A DNA stretch of 64,000 nt. It comes from an uncultured Clostridia bacterium. Lineage in GTDB: Bacteria > Bacillota > Clostridia > Christensenellales > UBA1242. The position numbers were made by a program, and so were the translations under genes. Positions 9,767 through 22,600 of this stretch are shown in pieces; position 1 is the first letter of the stretch; each line of letters opens with the position of its first letter. Under the pieces are notes generated by a model. The model had not been told where the DNA came from and ran no database searches. It was given only the letters and a program-made list of their open reading frames with translations. The DNA lies in contig CALKLQ010000055.1 of assembly GCA_937992055.1 (NCBI GenBank), positions 1-64,000 of the forward strand, written 5' to 3'.

Positions 9767-12700
9767 AGTCTTTTACCTCTTTGATTCCATTTATTTTGTT
9801 CATAATTGTTGCCTTATCTAACTCAGTCCCCACCCCCATATCAATTTTTTTGAAATAAACTTTTTCAGAATCATTTTGATTTTGAGAGATATCAACATAA
9901 GCCCCATTAAAATAATATCTTAAAGCAAAATTATTGTTGTCATCTTCTAAAGAAATCGTTCCAAAATTATCTTTTCTTGTCAAATATCCTAAATCTTGTG
10001 ATGTGATATCCAAATCAAATTCCCCACCAAAGAAATAGCCATAATTTAATATATACTCTTCGTTATAACCTTTAAGATCTCTCATATTCATTTTAAACTG
10101 AGCCAAACTGTAGCAGTTTTCAAATTCCAAGGAGATTTCTTTATCATTAATAAATTTTCCTACAAATCCTCCAAGATATGCGTTGAAATTGCCACCATAA
10201 ATGTCACTTGAAACATTTAAAAGCCCGTCAACGAAACAATTTGAAAACTTAAAAGTTGGTGTGTTATCATTCACTTCAATTTCACCTATTAGTCCTCCTG
10301 CAATTGAGCTATTGACATCATCGTTTTTAACAACAACTTTACCTTTTTCAAAATATGAATTGTTTATTATAGAGTATGATGTTTCATCACTTGAAGGCCA
10401 AGCATTTAAGAAACCATGTTTATTATAAGACAAATTTGCACTTGGAGTAATACATATTCGACCTACAAGCCCACCAGCGATTTCGACACTGCTTAAATCT
10501 GAACTAAAATAGCATTTGTCAATTTCTCCTCCAATCATTTCACCAACTAAGCCACCTACAACGCCTATAGTACTTGATTGAATAGTTGCATCAACACTTA
10601 TATTTTCCAGCCTTCCTTCACCACTTTCTCTAATCGCACTTTCAATGTTTAAGTCTGTTCCAAACAGACCAACAACTCCACCTATAGCATATGGGACAAA
10701 AGGAATGGTTTTGAAAAGTCCAGAAATTTCATAATTTGAGGTAATGGAAATATCTTTTAAAGTTCCAAAACACTCACCAGCAATTATTCCACCATAAACA
10801 GCTGGTTGAACAAATTGACCATCAATAAGTTCCAGGTCAATGTTTTGTATAACAACGCCATTGCCAACACCACCAAACAAAAGTCCAGCAAATTCAGCCA
10901 TAGATGCAATTTTTCCATTAATATTTACAAAACTCACATCTCCTTCACCAGCAAGAACACCTGCAACACTTCCAGAATAAGAGAGAGTTGTTAAACTTAA
11001 AGATGAATGGGTTTTATTAAAGAAGTAACTAGAGATTGTTGCATTATCATCTTTTTTATTTTGCAAAACAGCTTCGCTTCTAAATGTGGCATTCGCAGAA
11101 ATAGAGGAATTAATATTATAAATTTTATAATTTCCAATAGCTCGTCCAACAACACCGCCAACAATATTTTTACCAAGCACCACAATGGCCTTTCCATCAG
11201 TTGTTGTACCTTCTACATCAACATTAAATAGGTATCCTGAGTCTAAGGTTCCAGATAAAGCACCCACACAATTAGCATTAGGCAAATTGATATATTTTGG
11301 AACGAGTATTAAATTTTTAATACTCCCCACTTCACTAGAACCATTGCCTATTCTTGAAAATAGTCCAGCAGAAGTTAGTGAGGAAAGCTCATCTATTACA
11401 TATCCCTCTATTCTCATTCCATTGCCCTCTATATCACCTATAAAGGTGGTATTGTATAAGCTTGTTGAATAAAGGCCTTCTTGCTCATAATTGATGTTGG
11501 TTACTAATCTATAATAGTTAGAATTTAAATTTCCAATATTAGATTTTAATATTTTATTTTCAAATTCATATGCAGACATGATTATATATGGATTAAATAC
11601 ACTGCCTTGAGAATAATCACCGTTATTTTTATACGCATAGGTAATCTCACCGGTCTCTTCATCAATATAGGTGTTCTCCATATCTAAAATTTGAGAAGAT
11701 TCTACAATAACATTAGGAGAAATAAGCTCCGGTCTTCCTATATAGAAGGTTTTATTTTCATTATTAAATTGACCTTGATAACTATTTTGTGGGAAGAACC
11801 AAATTCCCTTTGTAATTTCTCCATTTTGAGAAAAGGCAAAAGTTGAAAAGTTTTCCTCATTTGAGAAATCAGATATTTTAAATTCTGTCAAACCTTGAAT
11901 AAATTTATTGCTTGTATTGATTGACATATTTAATTCAGTATCCGCCAAATAGTATGAATTTGAAATTTGTCCAGATGCATTGTCATAAACAAAGCCATAG
12001 CTTTCTTGTGAATTTGACTTAAGCATACATGTTGAAAAAGTGTTAAAAATGCTTCCATTATTAACAAAAACAAATCCCGAATTTTTTGAAGAACTTAATA
12101 TAGGAATATCACTATAAGAGTTTTGAATTTTTCCATTATTTTCATAAACAAATCCCGCAACCTCGGTTGAGGAACGAACCACACTACTAGTATCATTTGC
12201 ATAAATAGTGGTAATAAAGCCTGAATGTATTCCGCTTATATAGCTGTTTAAAATTTTACCTTTTCCATTTTCGTTTGTTGCGTTATATACAACAAAGCCT
12301 GCCGTTTTATTTGTTCCCTCATTTGATGTATTAACAATAAGCGATTCATTTACATAACAGCTTGAAATATTCCCCTCATTATATCCCACGAACCCTGCCA
12401 AATTCGATGAGGCAGTCAAATTAACGCAAACTCTAGAATTTGTAATATAACCACTGTTCAAACCTACAAGTCCGGCAACATAATTAGATGAACCCGCTTC
12501 TATGAAAGACACTTTAACATTTGCGTCAATAACTTCCACGCTACAGTTAGTAACAACACCTGCATTTTCGCCGGCTAATATGCCCACATAGTTTGTTCCG
12601 CCACTTTGAGATATACTAAATCGTAAACTATTATCTATTTTAATATTTAAATTTCTGACAATAGATTTCTCTGCAATTTTGCTAAATATTCCTATTCTAT

Positions 12701-15700
12701 CTAAATTTTCAAAAGATAAATTAGACGAAATAATTATTTGTTTATCATTTCCATCAAACCCTGCAATTTCAGCCGAAATTGGTTTGAAATCTGAAGGCAA
12801 GGTTAAATCATTTAGCAAAATGTAATAGCCTCCTTCCTCCATTGCAATAAAATCTTCATAATTATTTACCGGAGTTGGGGCATCTATTGAGCTAAATTGA
12901 TATATATTAAAAGCCCACTCTTCAGTTCGATTATAATACGCATCTGCATTTTCTTCAAAAGCTTTATGTTGAGGTTTGCCTCTTAAATATTCAAAGCCAT
13001 ATTTTACCCTAAATTTATAAGCAGGATTATCTGAAGAATGAATTTGAAGTGGTGAGAAAATATAACCCGTGCTCTGTCTTCCAGTTATAATGAAATAGCC
13101 TGAAGATGCCTGTGCACTAACACCATTATCTGTTATTCTAGTCCACATATTTTCTGCATAACTATATGTTCCATTATCATTTAGACTACCAATTTGATAC
13201 TCCCATATAGCATTTTTATTGATTGAATTTTCAAATTCTTGCTTTGATGCCAAAACATCTTGCAAAGAAGGAACAAATTCTGAATTTATTGAATTTTGCA
13301 ATTTGGTTTCAAGCACATAAGTATTTCCTAATGCAACACTTGTTTTTCCTTCATAAACATTATTAACCAAGTATCCACCAGATAAAAGTGCTATATCCAC
13401 AACCACAAAATTTAGCGTATATGGAACACTTGTAACTGTTTGAGAATCAACCCTTTTTGTTCCATAAATTGAAAGTTGCCCTAAAACCCCCTCAAGATTT
13501 GTTGGATAAACAACATCTGTTGAAGCAATATGAAGTTTTTTGTTCTTCAAGTCTACATTTACAATATCTTTTGAACTGTTCATTACAATTTCGTCTTCCA
13601 AGTAACCTTCGGAAGAAACTGTAAAGTCATAGGTTTGACCTTTTACAAGATAAACCTTTTTATCTTGACCATCATTGAATAGCTGTTTGTTTAAAATTTC
13701 AAAACTAACATCAATTGTGTATTTAATTGTAATATTTCTTGTTTGCTTTAAAATAAGACCGCTCTCATCAAAAGTTTCAACAACAAATTCAATTTTATCT
13801 CCGTTATAACAATTAGCCCTGCTAGCATCATATTTAATCAAAATTTCATTGTCTAAATCTAAAATCTGCGACCTTGAAAGTCTGATTCCATTAGGCAAAA
13901 TTATTGCTCCAGATTTTACCAGACCATCCTCGTCAATCCATGACATAATTGCATTAAGTTGAGAGTTGTCACTGTTCCATTTTATTTCAGCATAATCAAA
14001 CTCTGAATTTAAAGGAGCAAATTCAATCTTTAAGAAATTAGGGTCATTTGGAGATAAATAATTATTTGTAGAATTTCCACCACCTATTTGTAAATTACCT
14101 TCTTTATCAAATAATTCATATGAATTAATTAATATTTTTTCTAAAGATTGTTTAGTTAAGTTAACTTCTAAACCATATTCACAATTATTTTTTGCTCTAA
14201 AATTTATGAAATATTGACCTTTATAATTTTCATTAAAATTATCATTAAATTTTGCTTCATAAAAATAATTTATTTTATTTAATTTTAAAATTTCATTTAA
14301 ATTAATAATTTCATTATTATCATTTTTTAATTCAAATTGTATTTCTTTTTTATAGACCTGTTTAAATAGGTCATAAATATTAATAATCTGTGAATTATAA
14401 TACACTTCTGGGGCATTATCTAAATTAATTTCACTTAAAAACAATTTTCCATTATCAGTAAACAAATATATTTCTCTTGAAATATCATCACTTGTTAAAG
14501 TTAAAATAAATTTTGATTTTTCTTTATAATTATTCGCCACAGAAATTTCATATTTTCTATTTTTTTCTGTCACATTAAAATAATTATCTTTTTTATAATT
14601 TTCATCAACTTTAACACTGAAAATATCTAGATTTTCATTAAAGTCATCGGTTAACACCTCTACTTCAATTTCAAAAGTGTCGTTAGGTTCGATATTGTTA
14701 AACGCTTCGACTTTGCTTGTAATCTTTTCTGCGCCCTTTTTGTGTTCAACGTTAAATATTAAATTATTATCATAAAGTTTTTCATTACTATAATAATTGT
14801 TATTGAAAAATACGCTATATTTGGCATTGAGTGAAAAATTTTGCATTCCAGCATCACCTATTGCCTCCAACAAATACAAATTTTCCCCAATCTTGTTAAA
14901 CTGAACATGGGCAGAATCATTTTGTGAATCGTCAAAGATTACAATTTCATTGCCTGAAATAATTTCAATGGAATAACCATTTAAAACAACCTCACTTGCC
15001 TTGGTTTGCAAAGTTACAGGAAGATTTTGTCCCTCATAAATTGTAATTGTCTTTCCTATAGTCAAAAGGTTGTCTTGTGTTTGAGAAGAGGTCAAATATA
15101 AACTATAATCGTCTATTTTTCTAACAACATAGACAAGAACATCTACACTATTTTTTTGATTTAAGTTTGAAACCACTTTAATTCTTACAATCCCAGTTCC
15201 ATTTATAGAAAGCAATCCATTGTTCGTTATACTAACTATATTTTTGTCAAAAGAAATTAACGTTACCTCGCCATCTACACTAAAAGGCAGTTCTTGGATA
15301 TTTAAATTATTTAATTTTTCCTGATCTATAGAATTTTTAGCTTGATAATAATAAGCATAAGCCATTTTAGGTGCATCAGCATTGTCACAATTTAAAGCAT
15401 AAGGAGTTTTCCCATTAATTGTAACATGTTCAACTAACAACTGAGTGTCTTGCATCTCAAATTTTTCTTGATAAAATCTATCTGCACCGCCTAATAATAA
15501 ATCTCCATAATAATTATCATAATTAGAAGCTGTATTAGGCTCCACATATTCTCTAGTAATGTAAGTTTCTGACTTTAACGTTGCGTCTTCAATTTCGCCA
15601 CCATTCTCATTTGTTCCAAAAACTTGAACTTTAGGATTTTTAGAAACTATATAAGGATCATCATCTGTTCCATTGCCAGTTATATTTAAACCAAAGTTCT

Positions 15701-18700
15701 TAGAATAAATCAAGCTTAAATCATTTCCCAAAGATGTTGCATCATCAATATTTTGTAATACGCTATTAATAATGCTAGCATTATTTTCACTAAAAGCAAC
15801 CAAACCGGCCAAATAGGCATCTTTTGAAGCATCTGTCACTTCGCCCAAACTTTTAACTTTTACCCTGCTTACTATTCTGTCTAACTTACCACTATTAATT
15901 CCTAATATACCGCCTAAATAGTTATATGCCTGATTTGCCACCTCTATTTTTCCAAGTACTTTCAAATAATTTGAATAATTTTTTTCGTCCAACACATCTG
16001 CTTGAGCAAATATATTTCCATCAGAGCTGTTTTGACCAGCAATTGCGCCAATTGCAAAGCAGGTATTTTCCGCAGAATTTGGTACATTCTTTTCACCAAT
16101 TACACTGATATTAGTTATTATATAATAATTCTCATTGTTATAAAGCTTAGTATAAAAATTTTCAACTCTTTCAATATTTCCATTGTTTTTTCCCGCAACA
16201 CCGCCAATATAACTTCGAGTTTGCTTTCCTTGCATAGCATAAGAAACTTTTAAAACTGAATCTTGCAAAGAGAAAAGGTTAAAATTATTATATTCATATT
16301 GTTTTTCTAAATATTGATAATTTCCTCCAATATTTGTTTGAATTTTACCGTTATTTTCGCCAACAATTCCACCTATCAAGAGCTCGTTTGAGGTTGAAAC
16401 TTTTACATTACTATTTAATAATTCAACATGAATGTTTTGAATTTCGCCATTATTTTCCCCTGCTAAAAATCCTATTTTAGCCTTGTTTTTTAGTTCAATT
16501 TCAATTTTACCACTCAAAGTTAAATTAGAAATTTTTCCTTCTTTTGCAATTTTAGTAAAAAGACCACCATATGAAGTTCCATCAATCTCTTTAGAATTGT
16601 TTATATTCAGGCCAACTATTGAACCTTGTCCAAGACCATTGATTGAACCACTAAATTCACCCAATGGAGCAAAATTTATTGCACTTAAATCTATTTTAGA
16701 AGTAATCAAATAGTGCTTATCAAGTCCAAATTTAGAAATATTTAAAAGCTCTTCCGCAGTTGAAATTATAAAAGGTGCATTTTCACTTCCATCTCCTACA
16801 ATCACAGGTATTTTTAACGAGTTATTAGGATTTTCTATACTATTAGAAATGCTACTTTTAGGAATTATAATTAAATTACCGGTTCCGCCGCCATTATTAG
16901 AATATGAAAGTCTTACACCATTATTATTTAGTGATTCTATTCCAACAATGTTTGAAGATGAATTTGAAGTTGGCTCAAATATAAATATTAAATCTTTATG
17001 CACTGCATCAAGTGGAAGAATATAGGTATACAAATCTACATTTTGATGAGTTGGAGAAAGATATATTTGTTGTAAATAATTTGAGAGTCTAACCTCACTT
17101 ACTTGAATATATTTTTGAGGAACAATCTTAAATGCTGCCGTATAGTTTTCATTAAAGTAATTTACATTGGCATATATATAAAATTCTTCTGGCAAATCTT
17201 TTCCTGAATAATTCAATATAAACTCACCAGAGCTTAAGTTATAAGAACCAAGATTGTTTATGTATAATATCTTTTCACCTACATTATAATTAGAAGGTTT
17301 AGATGCTGATAACTCTATAGTAATATTGGTATCGTTTAATAATTCAATATCTTTTGTTAAAGAAAATAGTTTATTATCCGTTTTTGATAAATCTTTGTAA
17401 TAGTATCCTAAGTCGCCTTCACTATAAAGTGCAATTGACTTTTTTTCAAATTCCACACCTTCAAGAGGAACATAAGCCCTAACATTTAAGCTTCCTTCGA
17501 AATAATTTTCGTTATAATTTTCTTGGTTTACATCTGGAACTTCTAACACAAAATCATTAACAACTTTAACTAAAATAGAATAATCTAAGACCTTTCCTTT
17601 AAATCCAGCTTTATCACATGCAATTGTGACAAACAAATTTTTTTCATCAAGTTCAATTTTAGCCCCTTCATCTTGCGCTTTAGAAAAATTTAAAGAGTAT
17701 AACAATGGATTGGAAAGATTATAATTTTCTGGCTCAGTTTTTAAAATCAATTGTAAATTAGCATTATATGAATCATTTTCTAATGACAATCTAACATCAA
17801 CATCAGTCAGGTTGTCACCCAAATAAGTTTTATCAGACAAATACGATGAATTACTTTCGTCAACATCAAGTTTTAATGCCTGTAATTTTTCAATTACTGT
17901 TACCATAAAATCTCTAAAAACACCATTAGGAAGAACAATTCTCCAAGTGCTCTCTCCAGCTTTTTTAGGTATAAAATTTAAAACCATATGTTTGTTAGAA
18001 TTTATAATTTCATCTTGCAACTGATTAATTTCTATTGTGTCTGCTTGATTTGATAAGCAGTAGATTGAGCAGTTTTCAATGAACGCATTTTGGTCGTTAA
18101 CATAAAATCCTTTAAAGACCTTAGGACCTTCTTCTAAGCTAATAAAAAGTCCATCTTTTGAATTATATTTATCTTGTAAAGCCAAGGCGTTAGCACCTGT
18201 TTTAACTATATATGAGATTGAGGTAGAAATTTCATCTTGGTTATTTATTCCTTGCTGCTCGCCCCAAATTAAGTTAAAACTCAAGGTGATTTTTTTCCCA
18301 TTAGTTTGTTTTATTCCTCTAGCTATCACAGGGAAAGAGGTATTTGTTATTTGCGCAGTATTTTCATTTTCAAAAATCGAAATGCCTGCAAGTGTAAAAT
18401 TAATATAATCATTAACATTTCCACTAAGGCCTTCTTCCAAAGTTGCAACAACCTCTATTTTATCAAAAATAGAGTTATATGGGAAAATTGAGATGTTTTG
18501 AACCGACTTGACGGTTGAATAGGCACCATCAAACAACACTTGTTCAAACGGCAAATCAGAATCATTTAAACGAATCTCGTTTGGAGCCTGCTCAACGATC
18601 AAATCAAAAGTTCTATAAACCGCATATTCTTCAAAACCATAATAATATATCTTAAATTCAATTGTTGTCTTTCCACTATTTAAACTTTGAAGGTCAAAAT

Positions 18701-19598
18701 CAAAGATAATATTGTTGTTTTCAAGATAGGATTTAGATATATCAAACTCAGAACACTGTACAACGGAATTTGAAATAACCTTTCTTTCAATTCTAATTTT
18801 TGAATTATCTCCGCTTTTTATAACATTTTTCAAGGTTTTTCTAGCGAATTCTTTTCTATTTGAAATGAAATATAAATCTTTATATTGCGTTGAAATGGAA
18901 TTTTGTTCTTTTGAATAAAGATGTTCATTTTCTTCATAAATTTCAACACTGGAAATTTCATCAATAATTTGGACATCAAAATCTATTGTTTTTTGTAAAA
19001 ATGGTGATTTTGCAGTAATAGTAACAGAATCTGTATCTATAGTTTTAGGGTCTATTTCTGATATTTTGTTTCCTGAGCCATCATAAAACTCAATTTGTGT
19101 TTGAGAAGTATTATGAGGAGTAAAATTGAAAAAGCTAGATGAAAGAATTAGTTTTTTAGGGTAGTTGTCACCTTTTACCGCAAACAAGTTCATGTCATCT
19201 TTAAGAGAGAAATCTTCTACAGCTAAAGATATTTTTATTTCTATCTCAAAATTTTTTCCTCCCTCTATTGTTGTAACCTTTAAAAAGCAGGTTCCAAAAG
19301 CCAAGGCTTGTATTTTTACGGTAGAGGTCATTTGTTTTTCATTATAATCTATTATCTGGGCAGAGATTATATTAGAGCTTGGGCTCAAAAATAGTTTACC
19401 ACTTGCTCCTTTTGGCATATCTGCAACAGAGAACTCTAAATCAGCACTCTCTCCAACAGCGAGCGAAATAGAATTGTCTACAAGTCCACTGCCACTTGCA
19501 GATATTTTCACATTCTCATATGATTTTGTGCAAGCAGAGAAAAACAGGCCAGTAAAAGCTAAAATCATTCCCATCAAACAAATATAAATCTTTTTCAT
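9765..19598 (-). CDS. Giant GLUG-repeat lipoprotein (3277 aa)
   Basis: A very large exported lipoprotein. The signal peptide runs to a lipobox (FSAC) with Cys23, so it should be anchored to the outer face of the membrane. The N-terminal few hundred residues are beta-rich Ig-like modules. A Big2-like unit lies near residues 1430-1490. GLUG-type units, with patterns such as GGIVGENNGKIQ and AGLVGLNSGYITNSRV, cluster near residues 965-1300, 2300-2560 and 2730-3270, each group introduced by a segment like EDFIAMEEGGYYILLNDLTL. Such repeats are known from bacterial surface proteins and are expected to form a long beta-solenoid. The role is probably adhesion or surface structure, but the ligand is unknown. 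The start has GGAGA upstream and lies 18 bases after the stop of the other giant gene, so they form an operon. The two N-termini resemble each other, which points to an old tandem duplication. Confidence 0.85.
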   Translation of the reverse strand: MKKIYICLMGMILAFTGLFFSACTKSYENVKISASGSGLVDNSISLAVGESADLEFSVADMPKGASGKLFLSPSSNIISAQIIDYNEKQMTSTVKIQALAFGTCFLKVTTIEGGKNFEIEIKISLAVEDFSLKDDMNLFAVKGDNYPKKLILSSSFFNFTPHNTSQTQIEFYDGSGNKISEIDPKTIDTDSVTITAKSPFLQKTIDFDVQIIDEISSVEIYEENEHLYSKEQNSISTQYKDLYFISNRKEFARKTLKNVIKSGDNSKIRIERKVISNSVVQCSEFDISKSYLENNNIIFDFDLQSLNSGKTTIEFKIYYYGFEEYAVYRTFDLIVEQAPNEIRLNDSDLPFEQVLFDGAYSTVKSVQNISIFPYNSIFDKIEVVATLEEGLSGNVNDYINFTLAGISIFENENTAQITNTSFPVIARGIKQTNGKKITLSFNLIWGEQQGINNQDEISTSISYIVKTGANALALQDKYNSKDGLFISLEEGPKVFKGFYVNDQNAFIENCSIYCLSNQADTIEINQLQDEIINSNKHMVLNFIPKKAGESTWRIVLPNGVFRDFMVTVIEKLQALKLDVDESNSSYLSDKTYLGDNLTDVDVRLSLENDSYNANLQLILKTEPENYNLSNPLLYSLNFSKAQDEGAKIELDEKNLFVTIACDKAGFKGKVLDYSILVKVVNDFVLEVPDVNQENYNENYFEGSLNVRAYVPLEGVEFEKKSIALYSEGDLGYYYKDLSKTDNKLFSLTKDIELLNDTNITIELSASKPSNYNVGEKILYINNLGSYNLSSGEFILNYSGKDLPEEFYIYANVNYFNENYTAAFKIVPQKYIQVSEVRLSNYLQQIYLSPTHQNVDLYTYILPLDAVHKDLIFIFEPTSNSSSNIVGIESLNNNGVRLSYSNNGGGTGNLIIIPKSSISNSIENPNNSLKIPVIVGDGSENAPFIISTAEELLNISKFGLDKHYLITSKIDLSAINFAPLGEFSGSINGLGQGSIVGLNINNSKEIDGTSYGGLFTKIAKEGKISNLTLSGKIEIELKNKAKIGFLAGENNGEIQNIHVELLNSNVKVSTSNELLIGGIVGENNGKIQTNIGGNYQYLEKQYEYNNFNLFSLQDSVLKVSYAMQGKQTRSYIGGVAGKNNGNIERVENFYTKLYNNENYYIITNISVIGEKNVPNSAENTCFAIGAIAGQNSSDGNIFAQADVLDEKNYSNYLKVLGKIEVANQAYNYLGGILGINSGKLDRIVSRVKVKSLGEVTDASKDAYLAGLVAFSENNASIINSVLQNIDDATSLGNDLSLIYSKNFGLNITGNGTDDDPYIVSKNPKVQVFGTNENGGEIEDATLKSETYITREYVEPNTASNYDNYYGDLLLGGADRFYQEKFEMQDTQLLVEHVTINGKTPYALNCDNADAPKMAYAYYYQAKNSIDQEKLNNLNIQELPFSVDGEVTLISFDKNIVSITNNGLLSINGTGIVRIKVVSNLNQKNSVDVLVYVVRKIDDYSLYLTSSQTQDNLLTIGKTITIYEGQNLPVTLQTKASEVVLNGYSIEIISGNEIVIFDDSQNDSAHVQFNKIGENLYLLEAIGDAGMQNFSLNAKYSVFFNNNYYSNEKLYDNNLIFNVEHKKGAEKITSKVEAFNNIEPNDTFEIEVEVLTDDFNENLDIFSVKVDENYKKDNYFNVTEKNRKYEISVANNYKEKSKFILTLTSDDISREIYLFTDNGKLFLSEINLDNAPEVYYNSQIINIYDLFKQVYKKEIQFELKNDNNEIINLNEILKLNKINYFYEAKFNDNFNENYKGQYFINFRAKNNCEYGLEVNLTKQSLEKILINSYELFDKEGNLQIGGGNSTNNYLSPNDPNFLKIEFAPLNSEFDYAEIKWNSDNSQLNAIMSWIDEDGLVKSGAIILPNGIRLSRSQILDLDNEILIKYDASRANCYNGDKIEFVVETFDESGLILKQTRNITIKYTIDVSFEILNKQLFNDGQDKKVYLVKGQTYDFTVSSEGYLEDEIVMNSSKDIVNVDLKNKKLHIASTDVVYPTNLEGVLGQLSIYGTKRVDSQTVTSVPYTLNFVVVDIALLSGGYLVNNVYEGKTSVALGNTYVLETKLQNSINSEFVPSLQDVLASKQEFENSINKNAIWEYQIGSLNDNGTYSYAENMWTRITDNGVSAQASSGYFIITGRQSTGYIFSPLQIHSSDNPAYKFRVKYGFEYLRGKPQHKAFEENADAYYNRTEEWAFNIYQFSSIDAPTPVNNYEDFIAMEEGGYYILLNDLTLPSDFKPISAEIAGFDGNDKQIIISSNLSFENLDRIGIFSKIAEKSIVRNLNIKIDNSLRFSISQSGGTNYVGILAGENAGVVTNCSVEVIDANVKVSFIEAGSSNYVAGLVGLNSGYITNSRVCVNLTASSNLAGFVGYNEGNISSCYVNESLIVNTSNEGTNKTAGFVVYNATNENGKGKILNSYISGIHSGFITTIYANDTSSVVRSSTEVAGFVYENNGKIQNSYSDIPILSSSKNSGFVFVNNGSIFNTFSTCMLKSNSQESYGFVYDNASGQISNSYYLADTELNMSINTSNKFIQGLTEFKISDFSNEENFSTFAFSQNGEITKGIWFFPQNSYQGQFNNENKTFYIGRPELISPNVIVESSQILDMENTYIDEETGEITYAYKNNGDYSQGSVFNPYIIMSAYEFENKILKSNIGNLNSNYYRLVTNINYEQEGLYSTSLYNTTFIGDIEGNGMRIEGYVIDELSSLTSAGLFSRIGNGSSEVGSIKNLILVPKYINLPNANCVGALSGTLDSGYLFNVDVEGTTTDGKAIVVLGKNIVGGVVGRAIGNYKIYNINSSISANATFRSEAVLQNKKDDNATISSYFFNKTHSSLSLTTLSYSGSVAGVLAGEGDVSFVNINGKIASMAEFAGLLFGGVGNGVVIQNIDLELIDGQFVQPAVYGGIIAGECFGTLKDISITSNYEISGLFKTIPFVPYAIGGVVGLFGTDLNIESAIRESGEGRLENISVDATIQSSTIGVVGGLVGEMIGGEIDKCYFSSDLSSVEIAGGLVGRICITPSANLSYNKHGFLNAWPSSDETSYSIINNSYFEKGKVVVKNDDVNSSIAGGLIGEIEVNDNTPTFKFSNCFVDGLLNVSSDIYGGNFNAYLGGFVGKFINDKEISLEFENCYSLAQFKMNMRDLKGYNEEYILNYGYFFGGEFDLDITSQDLGYLTRKDNFGTISLEDDNNNFALRYYFNGAYVDISQNQNDSEKVYFKKIDMGVGTELDKATIMNKINGIKEVKD

Positions 19599-19616
19599 AT
19601 TTTCTCCTAAATTTAA

Positions 19617-22600
19617 TTAAGCCACGGTGTAATTTAAATAAGCCGAATATATTTTGTCCCCAACTTTATACCTTACTAAAGCGGTGAAAGTTCCTTCCAC
19701 TGAAGAATCAAAACCTTCTATCATATCCAGACTTACTTCCACCTCTTTAATACCATTATCGTAATATTTAAAGGTCATATTTTCAGTTGAAATTGTTTCT
19801 CCTACAAGATAATTCCTTTTATACTCACCTGTCAAAATAGCAGAGTTAACGCTATAGGTAAATTTTTGTGTGTAAATTACACCATTATTTTCATGACTCA
19901 CCCATGCTGTAAATGTGCCTACACTTGAAGAAGAGAAATTAATAATTTGATATTCGGCAGTTGTAAGTTCTCTTTTGTTGCCTTCGCTGTCAATAAAGTA
20001 AACAACCGCATCTAACTCTTCACCCATAAGATATTCAGATTTATTTAAATCTACTTGAAGAGTGTTAACATACAACATTATGTCTGAATTTGTAGGATTG
20101 ATAAACCTTATAACATTTCCTGAAGATTTACCTTCCCCTGCTTTGATCTGTCCGCTTTGATTGTAACTATAAGTTGTTTCGCCTTCTTTGTAGACAATTT
20201 GGTTTAAAATACTACTACTAATTGCCCCAGCATTTCCGCCTATTCCACTCAAGTTGGTGTTTTTATCTTTGCCACTATTGCCTGCAGTAATGTTTCCTGA
20301 ATTACTTGCTACCTTAATACTACCAAGTTTAGTCATATCCTCCAAAGTCAATTGTCCATTTTTATAAACTTTCCCGGTTAAATAATTAAAGCAAACTATA
20401 CCAGAAGCATCTCCTCCGTTTCCAGCAATCATAGACACATGGCTTGAATCACCGCCATTTCCAGCAATAACATTTCCGGTATTTTGGCAACCATACAAAA
20501 GCGCATTCTCTTCTGAAATATAATTTAAATTGGCAAAATTCAAACTTTCATCGTCAATATCATAAACCATTGCATTGTAAACACAAATTCCGGATGAATT
20601 ACCTCCATTTTCAGAGTTAAATATTATATCACCTTCAATAAAACCATTGCCACCCTTTCCAGCTCTAATAGTTCCTGTATTACATGCGTTTTTAATATTA
20701 CCAGCATTGTAAACTGCGATTCCGGCAGCATCACCGCCTTGTTTAGAATAAATGATTTCGTTTATTTCGCTTCCTTCAAATATTATATAACCATCTTGAC
20801 CATTGCCAGCATTTATATTGCCTCTATTGTAAGTCTCTTTTGCAATTCCATCATCTAATATGTTTCCAAAATTATAAACACATATTCCGCCTGCATCAGA
20901 CAAGGAGGTAACAGTAGCTTGATTGGTACAATTTATAATATCACCTCTATTAATAATGCAGATTCCTCCAGCAAGCTCAACTTTTGCATCATTTTTGATT
21001 GTTGCAGTAGTTTTAGTAACACAATTTTTAATTGTTCCATAATTAACCATAGCATATGAGGTTTGAGATAAAGATCCATCAATCTTAAGGTCTGTTAAGG
21101 TGCCATAGTTATATTTTATAAAACCAGCATAAGCTTCTTGTGCCCCCTCTTCATTAGGTGCAACAGCAAACATAATACTGCTATCAAGTCCCATTTTAGA
21201 ACCATCAAGAGTTCCATAGAAATAATCTAAAACAAAATCATCTTCATTTTTTTCAACTGTAATATTCTCTGTCAATGAGTAAACATAATTTACCCTGTCA
21301 TCACAAACATTGACTAAATCTACAAAGTCTTTAAAGTTATTACTTTTTACTTTAAAAGGCTTATTTGCCGTTCCTAAGCCGTCAAAAGGTGCCTCTTTTT
21401 CAAACAAAATTAAATTGTTTAAAAGATTGTACGCTTTATATTTAGCCATGTAAAGTTGCTTATACAAATTGCTTTGAATAGTAGAACCATTTTTTAAACT
21501 GCAACCCCTAATTGTTCCGCCTTCTCCAAGTTTGTTAGTAAATAAATCTGTACCCTTTTCAATTTTTGCATCTAATGATGTAATTTCGCAATAAATATTT
21601 AAATTTTTAACTGCACCATTTATTTCTTCAAAAAGGAAAATATTTCTACCACTAGCGCTATAATGAATGATTTTTCCATTTCCATCAATAATACAATCTT
21701 TTGGGACAATCATTCCATCTATTAATTTTAATGGAGATTCGGTTGAGCCAAAATCATTTTGTATTTGAATGGTAGTAAAGTTTTGATAATTATCGTTGGC
21801 GTCTTTATTATAGACATCAAATAAACTTAGCGCCAGTGAAAGCTCACTTAGACTTTCCACCTTGCAAACTTCGTTTTCAATGTTTAACGCCGATGTGCTG
21901 AAACCTATAGGATTTGCCCCATCTATTTGAACATTTAATTCATTAAGAGCACTTGAACTACCAGCTGAACCAAAACAATCGTATTGTTTAAAGTTAAAAT
22001 CAAAAGAACATTTTATAATCCAATCAACTAGACTAGTTCCTACTGACTCACCTAAAAACCAATGAAAGTTTTTCTTGAAATTTTGTGAATTTCCTCCGTC
22101 TCCTCCGTTTGTGGAGCCTAAGCCACCCTTTCCGCCAGAAGCCCGAATTGCACCATTATAATTGCTATCAATGACCTTACCATCATTAACTCTTTGTCCA
22201 GATTCACCTCTAGTTGCAACAAATCCATTATTAGTTTGCAAACTTAAATAAGAATTTGATAATGCCTCCGCAGTGTTTCCATGATATCCATTTCCACCAG
22301 CTCCGCCGCCACCTCCAGCATAACCGACATTACAATTAGAAATAACATTACTCAAAACTCCAGAACCAAATGCCAATTTCCCAGCAATTGACATAGCAGA
22401 TCCAACATTCATGACACCATTACCGCCTTGTCCACCTCTGCCACCTTGTCCAGCCATTCCAGGTTTTTGATATCTTTCAAACAAGTAATTGCTACTTAAA
22501 TCATTTACTTTAATATTAGAAATTCCAGCGACTTTTCCAACAACAACTGATCCGCCATTGCCACCGGCACCGCCGCCACCTCCAGCACCTGCTGGAGCTA